A stretch of DNA of 33,281 nt from assembly GCA_016281015.1 (NCBI GenBank), contig JAEEHS010000029.1, positions 1-33,281 on the forward strand, given 5' to 3'. Below are positions 1 to 6,351 of this stretch, one piece after another (within the stretch, counting starts at the first letter, position 1; each line of letters begins with the position of its first letter). The stretch comes from Bacteroidales bacterium. GTDB taxonomy: Bacteria; Bacteroidota; Bacteroidia; Bacteroidales; UBA932. The notes below the pieces were generated by a model. It saw only the letters and a program-made list of their open reading frames with translations, searched no databases and had not been told where the DNA came from. Both the position numbers and the translations under genes were made by a program.

Positions 1-38
1 TCTTTGTACTGTTTTAAAGTTAAACATCAAATAACGAT

Positions 39-223
39 GACCACAAAGATTACACAACTTATCCGTTTTATTCGAATATTAAACGTTTAATTGAAAAAGA
101 TGTCCCACAGCGCCTTCTGAGGCCGATTTCTGTCGCGCGCGATATGAAAAAATCGCCGATTTTACACGATTTTTTATTTCAGAAGGAGGTCAAATCCGCC
201 GTACAGCACGCTGAGAGGCCGAT
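39..223 (+). repeat. 185-nt structured direct repeat, copy 1
   Basis: This segment recurs at 1739-1923 with the same length and no gaps. I count 12 differences, 11 of them between offsets 63 and 118 of the element, so the flanks are almost unchanged. It contains three perfect palindromes: TATTCGAATA at 69-78, ATTAAACGTTTAAT at 78-91 and TCGCGCGCGA at 133-142. A second stem pairs CGATTT (124-129) with AAATCG (150-155); in the other copy both arms change and pairing is kept. A short open frame starts at 144, but it ends right after the repeat in copy 2, so coding is doubtful. It may be a mobile or regulatory hairpin element or a small RNA. I do not recognise the family. Confidence 0.8.
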
Positions 224-301
224 TTTAAATAATTTGCTTTTTGTGGACTTATTGCAAACACATAGTAGTGTTGTATGTTACTTCTTTATGAGTCGCTTCA
301 T

Positions 302-667
302 TTACTCCAGACACCACTCATACACCGGCTGAACCTTTATCTTATGGCCATCCTGCCAGATTTCTTCGCTCTCGTGGTCGGTGAGCAGCAGCAGGTTCTC
401 ACATTTTGTCTGTCTTGTAGCAAGCAGCAGGCCTTTAACCTCACGCTTGCGGGTCTTTTCGGCAGAGATGTCGTAGGAGACCTGTATGCACTGCTCAACT
501 TTGTTGCCTTTGCAAACAACGAAATCACATTCGCCGGAACGGTCGTTCAGATAATAGATATCCCTCCCTTCCATTTTGCATCTGCGAATCAGGTGGACGG
601 CAACAATGGTCTCCAAGCGGTATCCAAGGTTCTTGCCGGCAAAGGCGTTTTCCCGCTGGTCCATCAT
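302..667 (-). pseudogene. C-terminal remnant of AAA ATPase with DUF4143 domain
   Basis: The 121-residue frame matches the end of Bacteroidales ATP-binding proteins of the AAA + DUF4143 type: a helix resembling NLGYRLETIVAVHLIRR, then a nuclease-like strand region (ECDFVV, then IQVSYDI) and a short tail. Family members are normally near 380-420 residues and begin with a P-loop ATPase domain. Here nothing of the P-loop or Walker B region precedes the first ATG, and an in-frame stop lies a few codons upstream, so the N-terminal two thirds are gone. The adjacent tandem motif at 711-767 looks like the promoter-proximal region of such a gene brought next to its tail by an internal deletion. A stand-alone small protein cannot be excluded. 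Confidence 0.65.
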
Positions 668-710
668 AGCTTCGTCATTTTACTGCGTAAATTTAAGCAA
701 TATTTTCACA

Positions 711-767
711 AAATGCGATATTTTGCAGGAAAACAGTTCCGTAAATGCGATATTTTGCAGAAAACAG
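711..767 (-). promoter_or_regulatory. Tandem operator-like motif upstream of DUF4143 remnant
   Basis: On the minus strand a unit reading CTGTTTTC(C)TGCAAAATATCGCATTT in outline occurs twice, with starts 32 nt apart, which is about three helical turns. It sits 45-100 nt upstream of the first ATG of the DUF4143 remnant. The helical phasing suggests a binding site for a dimeric protein, possibly autoregulation. That role is inferred. Confidence 0.45.
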
Positions 768-916
768 ATTCTTTGAATGCGGTCAATTGATCTCCGGGCG
801 GCGTCCTGCTTGAAGAAGGCTCCGTATTCGCCCTCTTTGACAATTCCAACCCTTCGCAACCCATGGCTTTTCCTGCCGCGTAAGTCCTTGTAGGTATCTG
901 GTTGGGGAGGGGGTGA

Positions 917-1077
917 TTACAGCGCCGCAATTTCTTCGACGGTGAGGCCGGTGCACTTTGAGACAACAGAGGCCTTAAGCCCCCCGGGAGCATCGTCATT
1001 CGTGCCGCCTTCACAACACGCGCATAGCGCTTGTCCATCCCTTGGGGTACATCCGCGAAGTTATGCAAATTCCGCAA
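917..1077 (-). pseudogene. C-terminal tail of an Rpn-type PD-(D/E)XK nuclease, frameshifted
   Basis: On the minus strand the last codons read TGLTVEEIAAL followed by TAA. This is the same ending as the intact Rpn gene at 2663-3547, and the nucleotides also match closely over about 40 nt. The upstream part (resembling MDKRYARVVKAARMTML) is in a different frame. The shift falls at a run of six G residues (minus strand) near 979-985. The catalytic PD-(D/E)XK domain is absent. It directly follows the stop of hicB and is best read as a decayed relic of a second Rpn copy. Confidence 0.55.
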
Positions 1078-1479
1078 CTAAACAAAATGGACAGCCATCA
1101 AACTATGCGCAAAGGTTTCGACCCCCTTTTGTATCTTGTCGATTGTTTTCAAGGAGGGTTTCCGCCGTCCGTGAAGATAGTGCCCCAGTTGAGTCTGACT
1201 GACTCCGGTAATGCGCTCAAGACCAGACAAGCTGAAAGCCTTGCTGAACTCCTGAAGGAAACTGGCCGTATCATAATAGAACGCATATTCAACCTCTTCA
1301 AATCCCTTTCCGTGGCGCTCGTGATAATCACGCATCTCGACATACGATTGATTGAAGTCATCCATTGCTTCTTCCACGGTTTTCCCTTCGCCGATGACGC
1401 TGTAACCTAGCGGCGTATCATCCATATAGGCGGAGTAGCCGTAGGAAGACTTTTCAATAAACACTTTCACTTGTTTCAT
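1078..1479 (-). CDS. hicB: HicB-family antitoxin (orphan)
   Basis: A 133-residue protein with the two parts expected of HicB. Residues 1-65 form a small partially degraded RNase-H-like fold (MKQVKVFIEKSSYGYSAY, then GYSVIGEGKTVEEA). The C-terminal half holds an Xre-like helix-turn-helix (FSLSGLERITGVSQTQLGHYL, then RKPSLKTIDKI). In intact systems HicB neutralises the HicA mRNA interferase and represses the hicAB promoter through this DNA-binding domain. The toxin gene just upstream (1507-1663) is broken, so the antitoxin appears to be kept without its toxin, although it could still act on related HicA proteins elsewhere. Its length is typical. The start is the first ATG after the toxin remnant. 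Confidence 0.85.
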   Translation of the reverse strand: MKQVKVFIEKSSYGYSAYMDDTPLGYSVIGEGKTVEEAMDDFNQSYVEMRDYHERHGKGFEEVEYAFYYDTASFLQEFSKAFSLSGLERITGVSQTQLGHYLHGRRKPSLKTIDKIQKGVETFAHSLMAVHFV

Positions 1480-1506
1480 AGCGTTTTTGATTAGGAATAA
1501 GCTGGG

Positions 1507-1663
1507 CTATTTGAGTCCCGCAACCTTCAAAATTATATTCAATGTGCCGGGGGCGACTTCCTCGCTACGATGGTTACTCATTCGGAATACGATAGCCGTA
1601 ATGGGACTGTACCATAATGGATGACCATTCGCCTGTTCCCCGGTGTCGAAGCAACTACTTCAT
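1507..1663 (-). pseudogene. hicA: Decayed hicA toxin gene
   Basis: The minus strand encodes an almost complete HicA body: CFDTGEQANGHPLWYSPIT, then VFRMSNHRSEEVAPGTL, then NIILKVAGLK and TAG. This is the double-stranded-RNA-binding-like toxin fold, and the pivotal His of the family is present in the NHRS motif. The N-terminal ten to fifteen residues are missing. The available ATGs at 1663 and 1671 either run straight into a stop (M-K-stop) or hit TGA after three codons, so the body cannot be translated from them. A small deletion with a frame change near 1650-1660 explains this. The gap to hicB is 27 nt, as in a normal hicAB operon, and a canonical promoter remains upstream. Confidence 0.7.
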
Positions 1664-1675
1664 TGTACCATGGAG

Positions 1676-1706
1676 CAAAGGTAGGAAAATTCCTACTAAT
1701 TTCAAA
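1676..1706 (-). promoter_or_regulatory. Bacteroidota-type promoter of hicAB
   Basis: On the minus strand TTTG (1703-1706) is followed after 19 nt by TACCTTTG (1676-1683). This matches the -33/-7 consensus of the Bacteroidota primary sigma factor exactly. It lies directly in front of the hicA start codons, so hicB can still be expressed from it. Confidence 0.7.
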
Positions 1707-1738
1707 TATATTATCGAACTTTGACTTGCAATCAAGTC

Positions 1739-1923
1739 GACCACAAAGATTACACAACTTATCCGTTTTATTCGAATATTAAACGTTTAATTGAAAAAGA
1801 TGCCCCTGAGCGCTGTCAGGGGTCGTTTTCTGTCGCGCGCGATATGAAAAAAACGCCAATTTTACACGATTTTTTATTTCAGAAGGAGGTCAAATCCGCT
1901 GTACAGCACGCTGAGAGGCCGAT
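1739..1923 (+). repeat. 185-nt structured direct repeat, copy 2
   Basis: This is the second copy of the element at 39-223, exactly 1700 nt downstream and in the same orientation. Its variable section forms a perfect 7-bp hairpin: CCCCTGA (1803-1809), a 6-nt loop, TCAGGGG (1816-1822). A second stem pairs CGTTTT (1824-1829) with AAAACG (1850-1855), where copy 1 has CGATTT with AAATCG. The palindromes recur at 1769-1778, 1778-1791 and 1833-1842. The short frame from 1842 ends at 1927, just outside the repeat. Confidence 0.8.
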
Positions 1924-1944
1924 ATGAGGGTATGGGGTAAAGGT

Positions 1945-2205
1945 TTAGTCCACGTCGCGGATGAGGCGGACGGCAAGACCGAAATAGCGGTTAACAGACT
2001 TTTTTGTTTGCAAATTATCTGCGTTCGCAGAAAATGTGCTTGCTCCGGTTTTTATGTTGTTAAAAGCAAGAGCCCGAATTGAAACGTACGATAATTGGTC
2101 AAGGGTAGGAAAACACAACCAGCTCCCTCCAGCTCCATGGCGTGCCACCCATCTTTCTGCATGTGTACGGTTTATTTGTAGGTAGGGTATTATTTCTTTA
2201 CACAT
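1945..2205 (-). pseudogene. C-terminal fragment of FISUMP/DUF1566-like lipoprotein
   Basis: The last 30 or so codons before the TAA at 1945 read SVNRYFGLAVRLIRDVD. This is the usual closing strand of FISUMP-type (Fibrobacter succinogenes major paralogous domain) surface lipoproteins, whose ends typically look like NRYYGFxVRxVRD. The preceding residues keep the low-complexity Asn/Ser/Phe character of the domain only partly. There is no signal peptide, lipobox or main body. It is read as a relic of a surface protein gene truncated on its 5' side; the exact upstream limit is unclear. Confidence 0.45.
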
Positions 2206-2253
2206 ACAGCCGCTGTCACTTATATGCCTGTATAGGGCATCGTTGCCTCCTCC

Positions 2254-2409
2254 TCAAACGCGAACCATCCTGGCCATCCTTTCGATGGCCTTTTTCTTTT
2301 CCGAGAAGTCGGGATGGACGTAAAGGTCCATGGTCGTCGAGAGCGAAGCGTGCCCAAGGATGGCTGACACGGTCTTATAGTCGCATTTACGCTCAATGCA
2401 TCGTGTCTT
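2254..2409 (-). pseudogene. C-terminal remnant of a tyrosine recombinase (integrase)
   Basis: The minus strand reads TRCIERKCDYKTVSAILGH, then LSTTMDLYVHP, then a basic tail and TGA. This is the end of the catalytic domain of XerC/phage-type tyrosine recombinases: the conserved His/Gly of LGH and the nucleophilic Tyr in LYVHP are both present. The preceding HxxR motif and the arm-binding and core-binding domains are gone; an in-frame TGA lies just upstream. A 26-codon frame at 2393-2473 may be an unrelated or shifted scrap. The remnant marks a past integrative element. Confidence 0.7.
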
Positions 2410-2490
2410 TCACCGTCTTGATGGAATATCCTTGAGAAAGCACGTCATCGCAAATAAAATTGCGACAGCTCATTTTTTCAATGACAAACG

Positions 2491-2520
2491 TCGCAAAAAC
2501 AGTTAATCCATCGCAAAAAC
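2491..2520 (-). promoter_or_regulatory. Tandem TCGCAAAAAC operator-like repeat
   Basis: The decamer TCGCAAAAAC occurs at 2491-2500 and 2511-2520, exactly 20 nt apart (two helical turns). It sits upstream of a minus-strand ATG at 2473 that opens only 26 codons. It looks like a preserved operator whose gene has been lost. The rest of 2410-2662 shows no coding sequence that I can support. Confidence 0.35.
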
Positions 2521-2662
2521 ATAAAAATCTGCAGGGTGGAAGCCCCTGTGATAGTGGCAATTCCAGGAATAGTTCTGAACTTTGTCCTGGTCGGGCCGCT
2601 ACTGTCAACGGGCCGGAGGGAAGTTCGCCCGGCCGTTCCCCAGGCCGCAATACACTTTTATC

Positions 2663-3547
2663 ATGTTCACTACCCCCAACGACGAGGACCGTGGCGTATT
2701 CGCCAACATCCTCCTGGACGAATGGTTCAAACGATCTTTCAAAGAGTACGGCAACGCCAAGCGGCTGATGCTCCTCTTCTTGCAGGCACTGATTCCGGAA
2801 CGGGAAATTGCCTCTATCGAGTATGCTTCCGAAGAAAGCACCAACCAGAATCCCGGCAAGAAAAGCATCCGCGTCGATGTTGAATGCTATGACAAAAACG
2901 GACAACGCTTCGTTGTCGAAGTCCAACGTGAGGCGCAGCATTTCTTCTATGACCGGGCCGTCTTCAACTCCACTTTCTCCGTCCAGCGACAGATTCTGAA
3001 AGGAAGCGACAACTACCGTTTCGAGCCGGTCTACTTCATCGGCATCATGCGGTTTGTCATCGAAGAGGACGACGACCGTTTCCTGCATCGATTCTCCCTG
3101 ACGGATGACGAGACCGGGAAGCAGATGACGGATGATCTCCACTACATCTTCCTCGAAACACCAAAATGCCGCTTGAAGAGCGATTCCCCCCTCACTGAAA
3201 AACTGGGGTACGCCCTGTACAATCTTCCGTCCATGGTCAAGCGGCCCAAGGAATTGACCGGCGAAATTTTTGACCTCTTGTTTTCTTCCGCAGATTTGTC
3301 TAATTTTGCCCCGGAGGAAAAAATCAAATATCTAAGCGACATGACTACAGAGCGTGACATACGGAACCAGATTGCCTACGCTAAGGATAAGGGAATTGAA
3401 CAGGGACGTCAGGAAGGCATCGCGCAAGGCGTAGCTCGGCGCAACGCCGAGATTGCCAAGGCGATGCTCGCTAAGGGCTACGACCCTGCTACGGTCCAAG
3501 AACTCACCGGCCTCACCGTCGAAGAAATTGCGGCGCTGGGGGTATAG
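2663..3547 (+). CDS. Rpn family recombination-promoting nuclease / putative transposase (PD-(D/E)XK)
   Basis: 294 residues from the ATG at 2663. This start is preferred because the family begins with a short motif like MFTTPNDEDRGVFANILLDE; the 27 codons upstream look non-native. The nuclease core has an Asp in the strand RVDVECYD and the paired Glu/Gln in FVVEVQRE (about residues 72-92), the expected PD-(D/E)XK arrangement. The C-terminus carries a helical linker rich in Gly/Gln (GIEQGRQEGIAQGVARR) and the closing motif MLAKGY...LTGLTVEEIAAL. Family proteins cut DNA and stimulate RecA-independent recombination; they are often multicopy, and remains of another copy lie at 917-1077. The gene stands alone, with a perfect inverted repeat downstream. 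Confidence 0.85.
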   Translation: MFTTPNDEDRGVFANILLDEWFKRSFKEYGNAKRLMLLFLQALIPEREIASIEYASEESTNQNPGKKSIRVDVECYDKNGQRFVVEVQREAQHFFYDRAVFNSTFSVQRQILKGSDNYRFEPVYFIGIMRFVIEEDDDRFLHRFSLTDDETGKQMTDDLHYIFLETPKCRLKSDSPLTEKLGYALYNLPSMVKRPKELTGEIFDLLFSSADLSNFAPEEKIKYLSDMTTERDIRNQIAYAKDKGIEQGRQEGIAQGVARRNAEIAKAMLAKGYDPATVQELTGLTVEEIAALGV

Positions 3548-3564
3548 GGCCAGTGTAATGACAT

Positions 3565-3610
3565 ACAAGTAGCAGCAACTTTGCCATGACGGTAAGTTGC
3601 TGCTACTTGT
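3565..3610. terminator. Perfect 17-bp inverted repeat after the Rpn gene
   Basis: ACAAGTAGCAGCAACTT (3565-3581) and its exact reverse complement (3594-3610) flank a 12-nt loop, starting 18 nt after the Rpn stop codon. The long perfect stem could act as a bidirectional terminator between the Rpn gene and DNA on its right. No T-run follows on either strand, so a role as a recombination or nuclease target is an alternative. Confidence 0.5.
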
Positions 3611-3630
3611 GTTAATAGTGATTGCGCTGT

Positions 3631-3710
3631 CTAGAAGTTCTGGAAGGTCGTCCAATTGGTGTTGGCCTCCGTGCCATAGAGCGTTCCTACGAAATCCTCG
3701 CTTCCCGACC
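3631..3710 (-). pseudogene. Possible C-terminal scrap of an exported protein
   Basis: On the minus strand about 25 codons (DFVGTLYGTEANTNWTTFQNF, then TAG at 3631) have a protein-like composition and resemble the ends of Bacteroidales surface proteins. The same frame continues upstream only as the antisense of the channel gene, so any gene here would be truncated. Family unknown; this may be chance. Confidence 0.2.
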
Positions 3711-3760
3711 CTGCCGGGGCAAAGAGATGCAAAAAAGAATGATATTCCATGGAAATTTCA

Positions 3761-3768
3761 TACATTTG
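3761..3768 (+). promoter_or_regulatory. -7 promoter box of the channel operon
   Basis: TACATTTG matches TAnnTTTG and lies 6 nt before the ATG at 3775. No convincing -33 TTTG is found at the usual distance. The position implies a very short leader. Confidence 0.5.
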
Positions 3769-3774
3769 CAAGTT

Positions 3775-6351
3775 ATGAAAAAGAAACTGCTCTGTCTTGC
3801 CGCCGCGCTGGTGCTGATGGTTCCGGCTTTTGCGGTCCTCAGCGAGAAGGATCTCGCCCATACTTTGTCGGTGCTTCGCTACGAGCTGCGCTCCGCCTAC
3901 CGGACGAATGCGGAGTTCGCCCAGCGGATGCAGGGGCGCGGTGACCGCCAGCATGCCCGCCTGGTGAAGATGATGCAGCAGAGCAACGAACTCTCGCTGA
4001 TGCTCTATTCCCAGAAGCAGGACTATACCTTCGACATGACCTATGCCCTGAACGAGGTCTCGAAACAGTATGAAGAGTTCTCTTCGCGGAAACTGCCCTT
4101 TGACGACATCGTCCAGCGCCTGGATATCGACATCGACCGTTACGACCGCTTGATTCATACGCTCCGAAGCCTTCCGCCCTCCATGGTCATGGAATATGTG
4201 GATTCGAGCGGCCATGTCGTCTATCTGGATGCCAAAGTACCGGCGCATCGCCGCCACTCCGCCGAGCTGCCCGCCGTAGAAAGCAGCGGCTTTGAACTGG
4301 ATTCCATCGGGCGGCAGGACCGGGACAGCTGCCTCTTTTATGCCCAGGCGCTCCTCGAAATCGCCCAGGGGCAGAAGGCTGCCCTGGTAAGGGACAGCAC
4401 CCATTACCAACAGACGGCCGGATTGCTGAAATCGGCCTATGACTATGCCCAGCAGCGTTACAAGAATGTCCAGGCCAAGATTTTCATCGATGGCCAGACG
4501 GACTACGTCACGCTGATGAAAGGCTTCCGCCGCTATTGGCGCCAGGCCGTCTCCGATGCCAACGACAAGTACAGCCTCAAGACCCTGGGCGAGGTCCACA
4601 GCCAGTGGAGGGGACCTATGGTGGTCGGCTTCGGCGTCTTTGCCCTTTTCTATCTGCTGATTTCCGTCGTCATTTCCATCGGCGTGGTCTCTCTTCTCCT
4701 GAAGAAGGCGCCTTTCTTCCAGCGCAAGGCCTTCCGCAACAACCGTTTCGCGACCATCCTGATTACGACGGTCATCCTTTTTGCGACCAGCATCATGATT
4801 GCGGGGGCTTTGTCCGAGCAGCATTTCTTCTCGATGGCTTCGGCCCTGCTGATCGAGTTCGCCTGGATGCTGGCGGCCATCCTGGTCTCGCTGGTCATCC
4901 GGTACAAAGGGGATTCGGTCAAGGTCGGGGTCGCCCTCTACACGCCGGTGCTCCTGACCTGCTTTCTGATCATTGCCTTCCGCATTGCCTTCATCCCGAA
5001 CAGCATGCTGAATTTCATCTTCCCGCCGCTGCTGCTGATTTTTACGATTGTTCAGCTGCTCGTCATCCTCCACAAAGGCAGCAAGGTTGTCGTCGGGGAC
5101 AAGATTTTCGGATGGATTTCGCTGACGGTGATGCTTGCGACGACCGTCGTCGCGCTGCGGGGCTATGTCCTGCTGGGGGTCCAGCTCCTGATCTGGTGGT
5201 TCTTCTTCCTGACCCTGCTGCAGACCATTACGGCGGTGTATGACCTGTTGGACCTTTTCTACCGGAACCATATCCGGGAAGCCCGTCAGAAGTATATCGC
5301 GGCCCATCCCGCCATGCCCCACCGGACGGACGAGGACCTGATCGCCGTCACCTGGTTCCATTCACTGGCCAAGCGGGCCCTGCTGCCGATCGGCATCGTC
5401 CTGTCGCTGCCGCTGAGTATCTACATGGCCTCCGGGGTTTTCGACCTGAAGGAGATTTTCATGGAATACTATGTCTATCCTTTCCTGCAGGTGGAAGGCT
5501 ATATCAGTCTGTCCCTGTCGAAGTTGATCTATGTGATTACGCTCTATTTCGTCTTCGGCTACCTGAATTACCTCGCCAAGGCGCTGTACCGCCGCTACAA
5601 GATTGCCGACGCCCTCAAGAAGTCGCCTTCCAAAGTACTGGTGGAGACGGATTTCAACTTTACCCTGGCCGGGAACGTCATCGGAATCTGCCTTTGGGGC
5701 TTCTATGTCATCATGCTCTTCGTGATGCTCCGGATTCCGACGACGGCCATCAAGGTCGTCGGCGCCGGCCTGGCGACCGGCCTCGGCTTCGCTATGAAGG
5801 ACATCCTGAACAACTTCTTCTATGGGGTCCAGCTCATGTCCGGCCGGCTGAGGGTGGGGGACAGCGTGGAATGTGACGGAATCCGGGGAAAGGTGGACAG
5901 CATCTCCTACCAGAGTACCTCCATCATCGCGGCCGACGGTTCGGTGATGGCCTTCCCGAATGCCACCCTGTTCAACAAGAATTTCAAGAACCTGACCCGG
6001 AACCATTCCTATGAACTGCTGGATTTCATAGTGGGGGTAAAGTACGGTTCGGATGTGGAATCGGTGCGGGGCATCATCCTGGAAGCCCTGAAGCCCCTCT
6101 GCGTCACCGACAAATACGGACGGGAAATTGTGGAACCCAAGTTCGGGATCCAGGTCCGTTTCAAGAATTTCGGAGACAGCAGCGTGGACCTGCAGGTGGT
6201 TCTCTTTACGACCGTGGACGAGCATTATACCTTCGCCGCCCGGGCGAAAGAGGCCATCTACAATGCCCTGAATGCGCATGGAATCGAGATTCCATTCCCC
6301 CAGCGCGACCTCTACCTTAAATCGATGCCCGATGGAAACAAACAAGAGTAA
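3775..6351 (+). CDS. Large MscS-type mechanosensitive channel
   Basis: 858 residues from the ATG at 3775, which gives a clean signal peptide (MKKKLLCLAAALVLMVPAFA). The frame extends upstream to 3622, but that part lacks a signal sequence. A periplasmic helical region of about 250 residues follows, then many membrane segments (about residues 285-620). The MscS core is at about 660-745: pore helix VGAGLATGLGFAMKDILNNF, then beta domain GDSVECDGIRGKVDSIS and PNATLFNKNFKN. The last 100 residues form the cytoplasmic vestibule. Proteins of this size resemble the MscK/MscM-like branch rather than minimal MscS. They open under membrane tension and release solutes on osmotic downshock. The 3' end overlaps the DUF389 gene by 20 nt, suggesting one transcript. 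Confidence 0.88.
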   Translation: MKKKLLCLAAALVLMVPAFAVLSEKDLAHTLSVLRYELRSAYRTNAEFAQRMQGRGDRQHARLVKMMQQSNELSLMLYSQKQDYTFDMTYALNEVSKQYEEFSSRKLPFDDIVQRLDIDIDRYDRLIHTLRSLPPSMVMEYVDSSGHVVYLDAKVPAHRRHSAELPAVESSGFELDSIGRQDRDSCLFYAQALLEIAQGQKAALVRDSTHYQQTAGLLKSAYDYAQQRYKNVQAKIFIDGQTDYVTLMKGFRRYWRQAVSDANDKYSLKTLGEVHSQWRGPMVVGFGVFALFYLLISVVISIGVVSLLLKKAPFFQRKAFRNNRFATILITTVILFATSIMIAGALSEQHFFSMASALLIEFAWMLAAILVSLVIRYKGDSVKVGVALYTPVLLTCFLIIAFRIAFIPNSMLNFIFPPLLLIFTIVQLLVILHKGSKVVVGDKIFGWISLTVMLATTVVALRGYVLLGVQLLIWWFFFLTLLQTITAVYDLLDLFYRNHIREARQKYIAAHPAMPHRTDEDLIAVTWFHSLAKRALLPIGIVLSLPLSIYMASGVFDLKEIFMEYYVYPFLQVEGYISLSLSKLIYVITLYFVFGYLNYLAKALYRRYKIADALKKSPSKVLVETDFNFTLAGNVIGICLWGFYVIMLFVMLRIPTTAIKVVGAGLATGLGFAMKDILNNFFYGVQLMSGRLRVGDSVECDGIRGKVDSISYQSTSIIAADGSVMAFPNATLFNKNFKNLTRNHSYELLDFIVGVKYGSDVESVRGIILEALKPLCVTDKYGREIVEPKFGIQVRFKNFGDSSVDLQVVLFTTVDEHYTFAARAKEAIYNALNAHGIEIPFPQRDLYLKSMPDGNKQE

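Noticed and set aside
711..767. CRISPR array
   Set aside because: Only two units with a 6-7-nt gap; no spacers and no cas genes anywhere in the window.
39..1923. Integron attC-like cassette boundaries
   Set aside because: The repeats are direct, hairpin-forming and flank a toxin-antitoxin unit, but I see no paired GTTRRRY/RYYYAAC core sites and no integron integrase.
2393..3142. Minus-strand frame of 249 codons across the Rpn gene
   Set aside because: Antisense of the Rpn coding region; only the first part near 2393-2473 lies outside, and it is too short to assign.
3622..3774. N-terminal extension of the MscS-type channel to 3622
   Set aside because: The ATG at 3775 gives a proper signal peptide and has a TACATTTG box just before it.
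3631..5361. Long minus-strand open frame (576 codons) opposite the MscS-type gene
   Set aside because: Composition is low-complexity (Gln/Glu/His/Arg-rich) and it mirrors the codon structure of the real gene; no domain. Only its last 25 codons lie outside the gene, and they are listed separately with low confidence.
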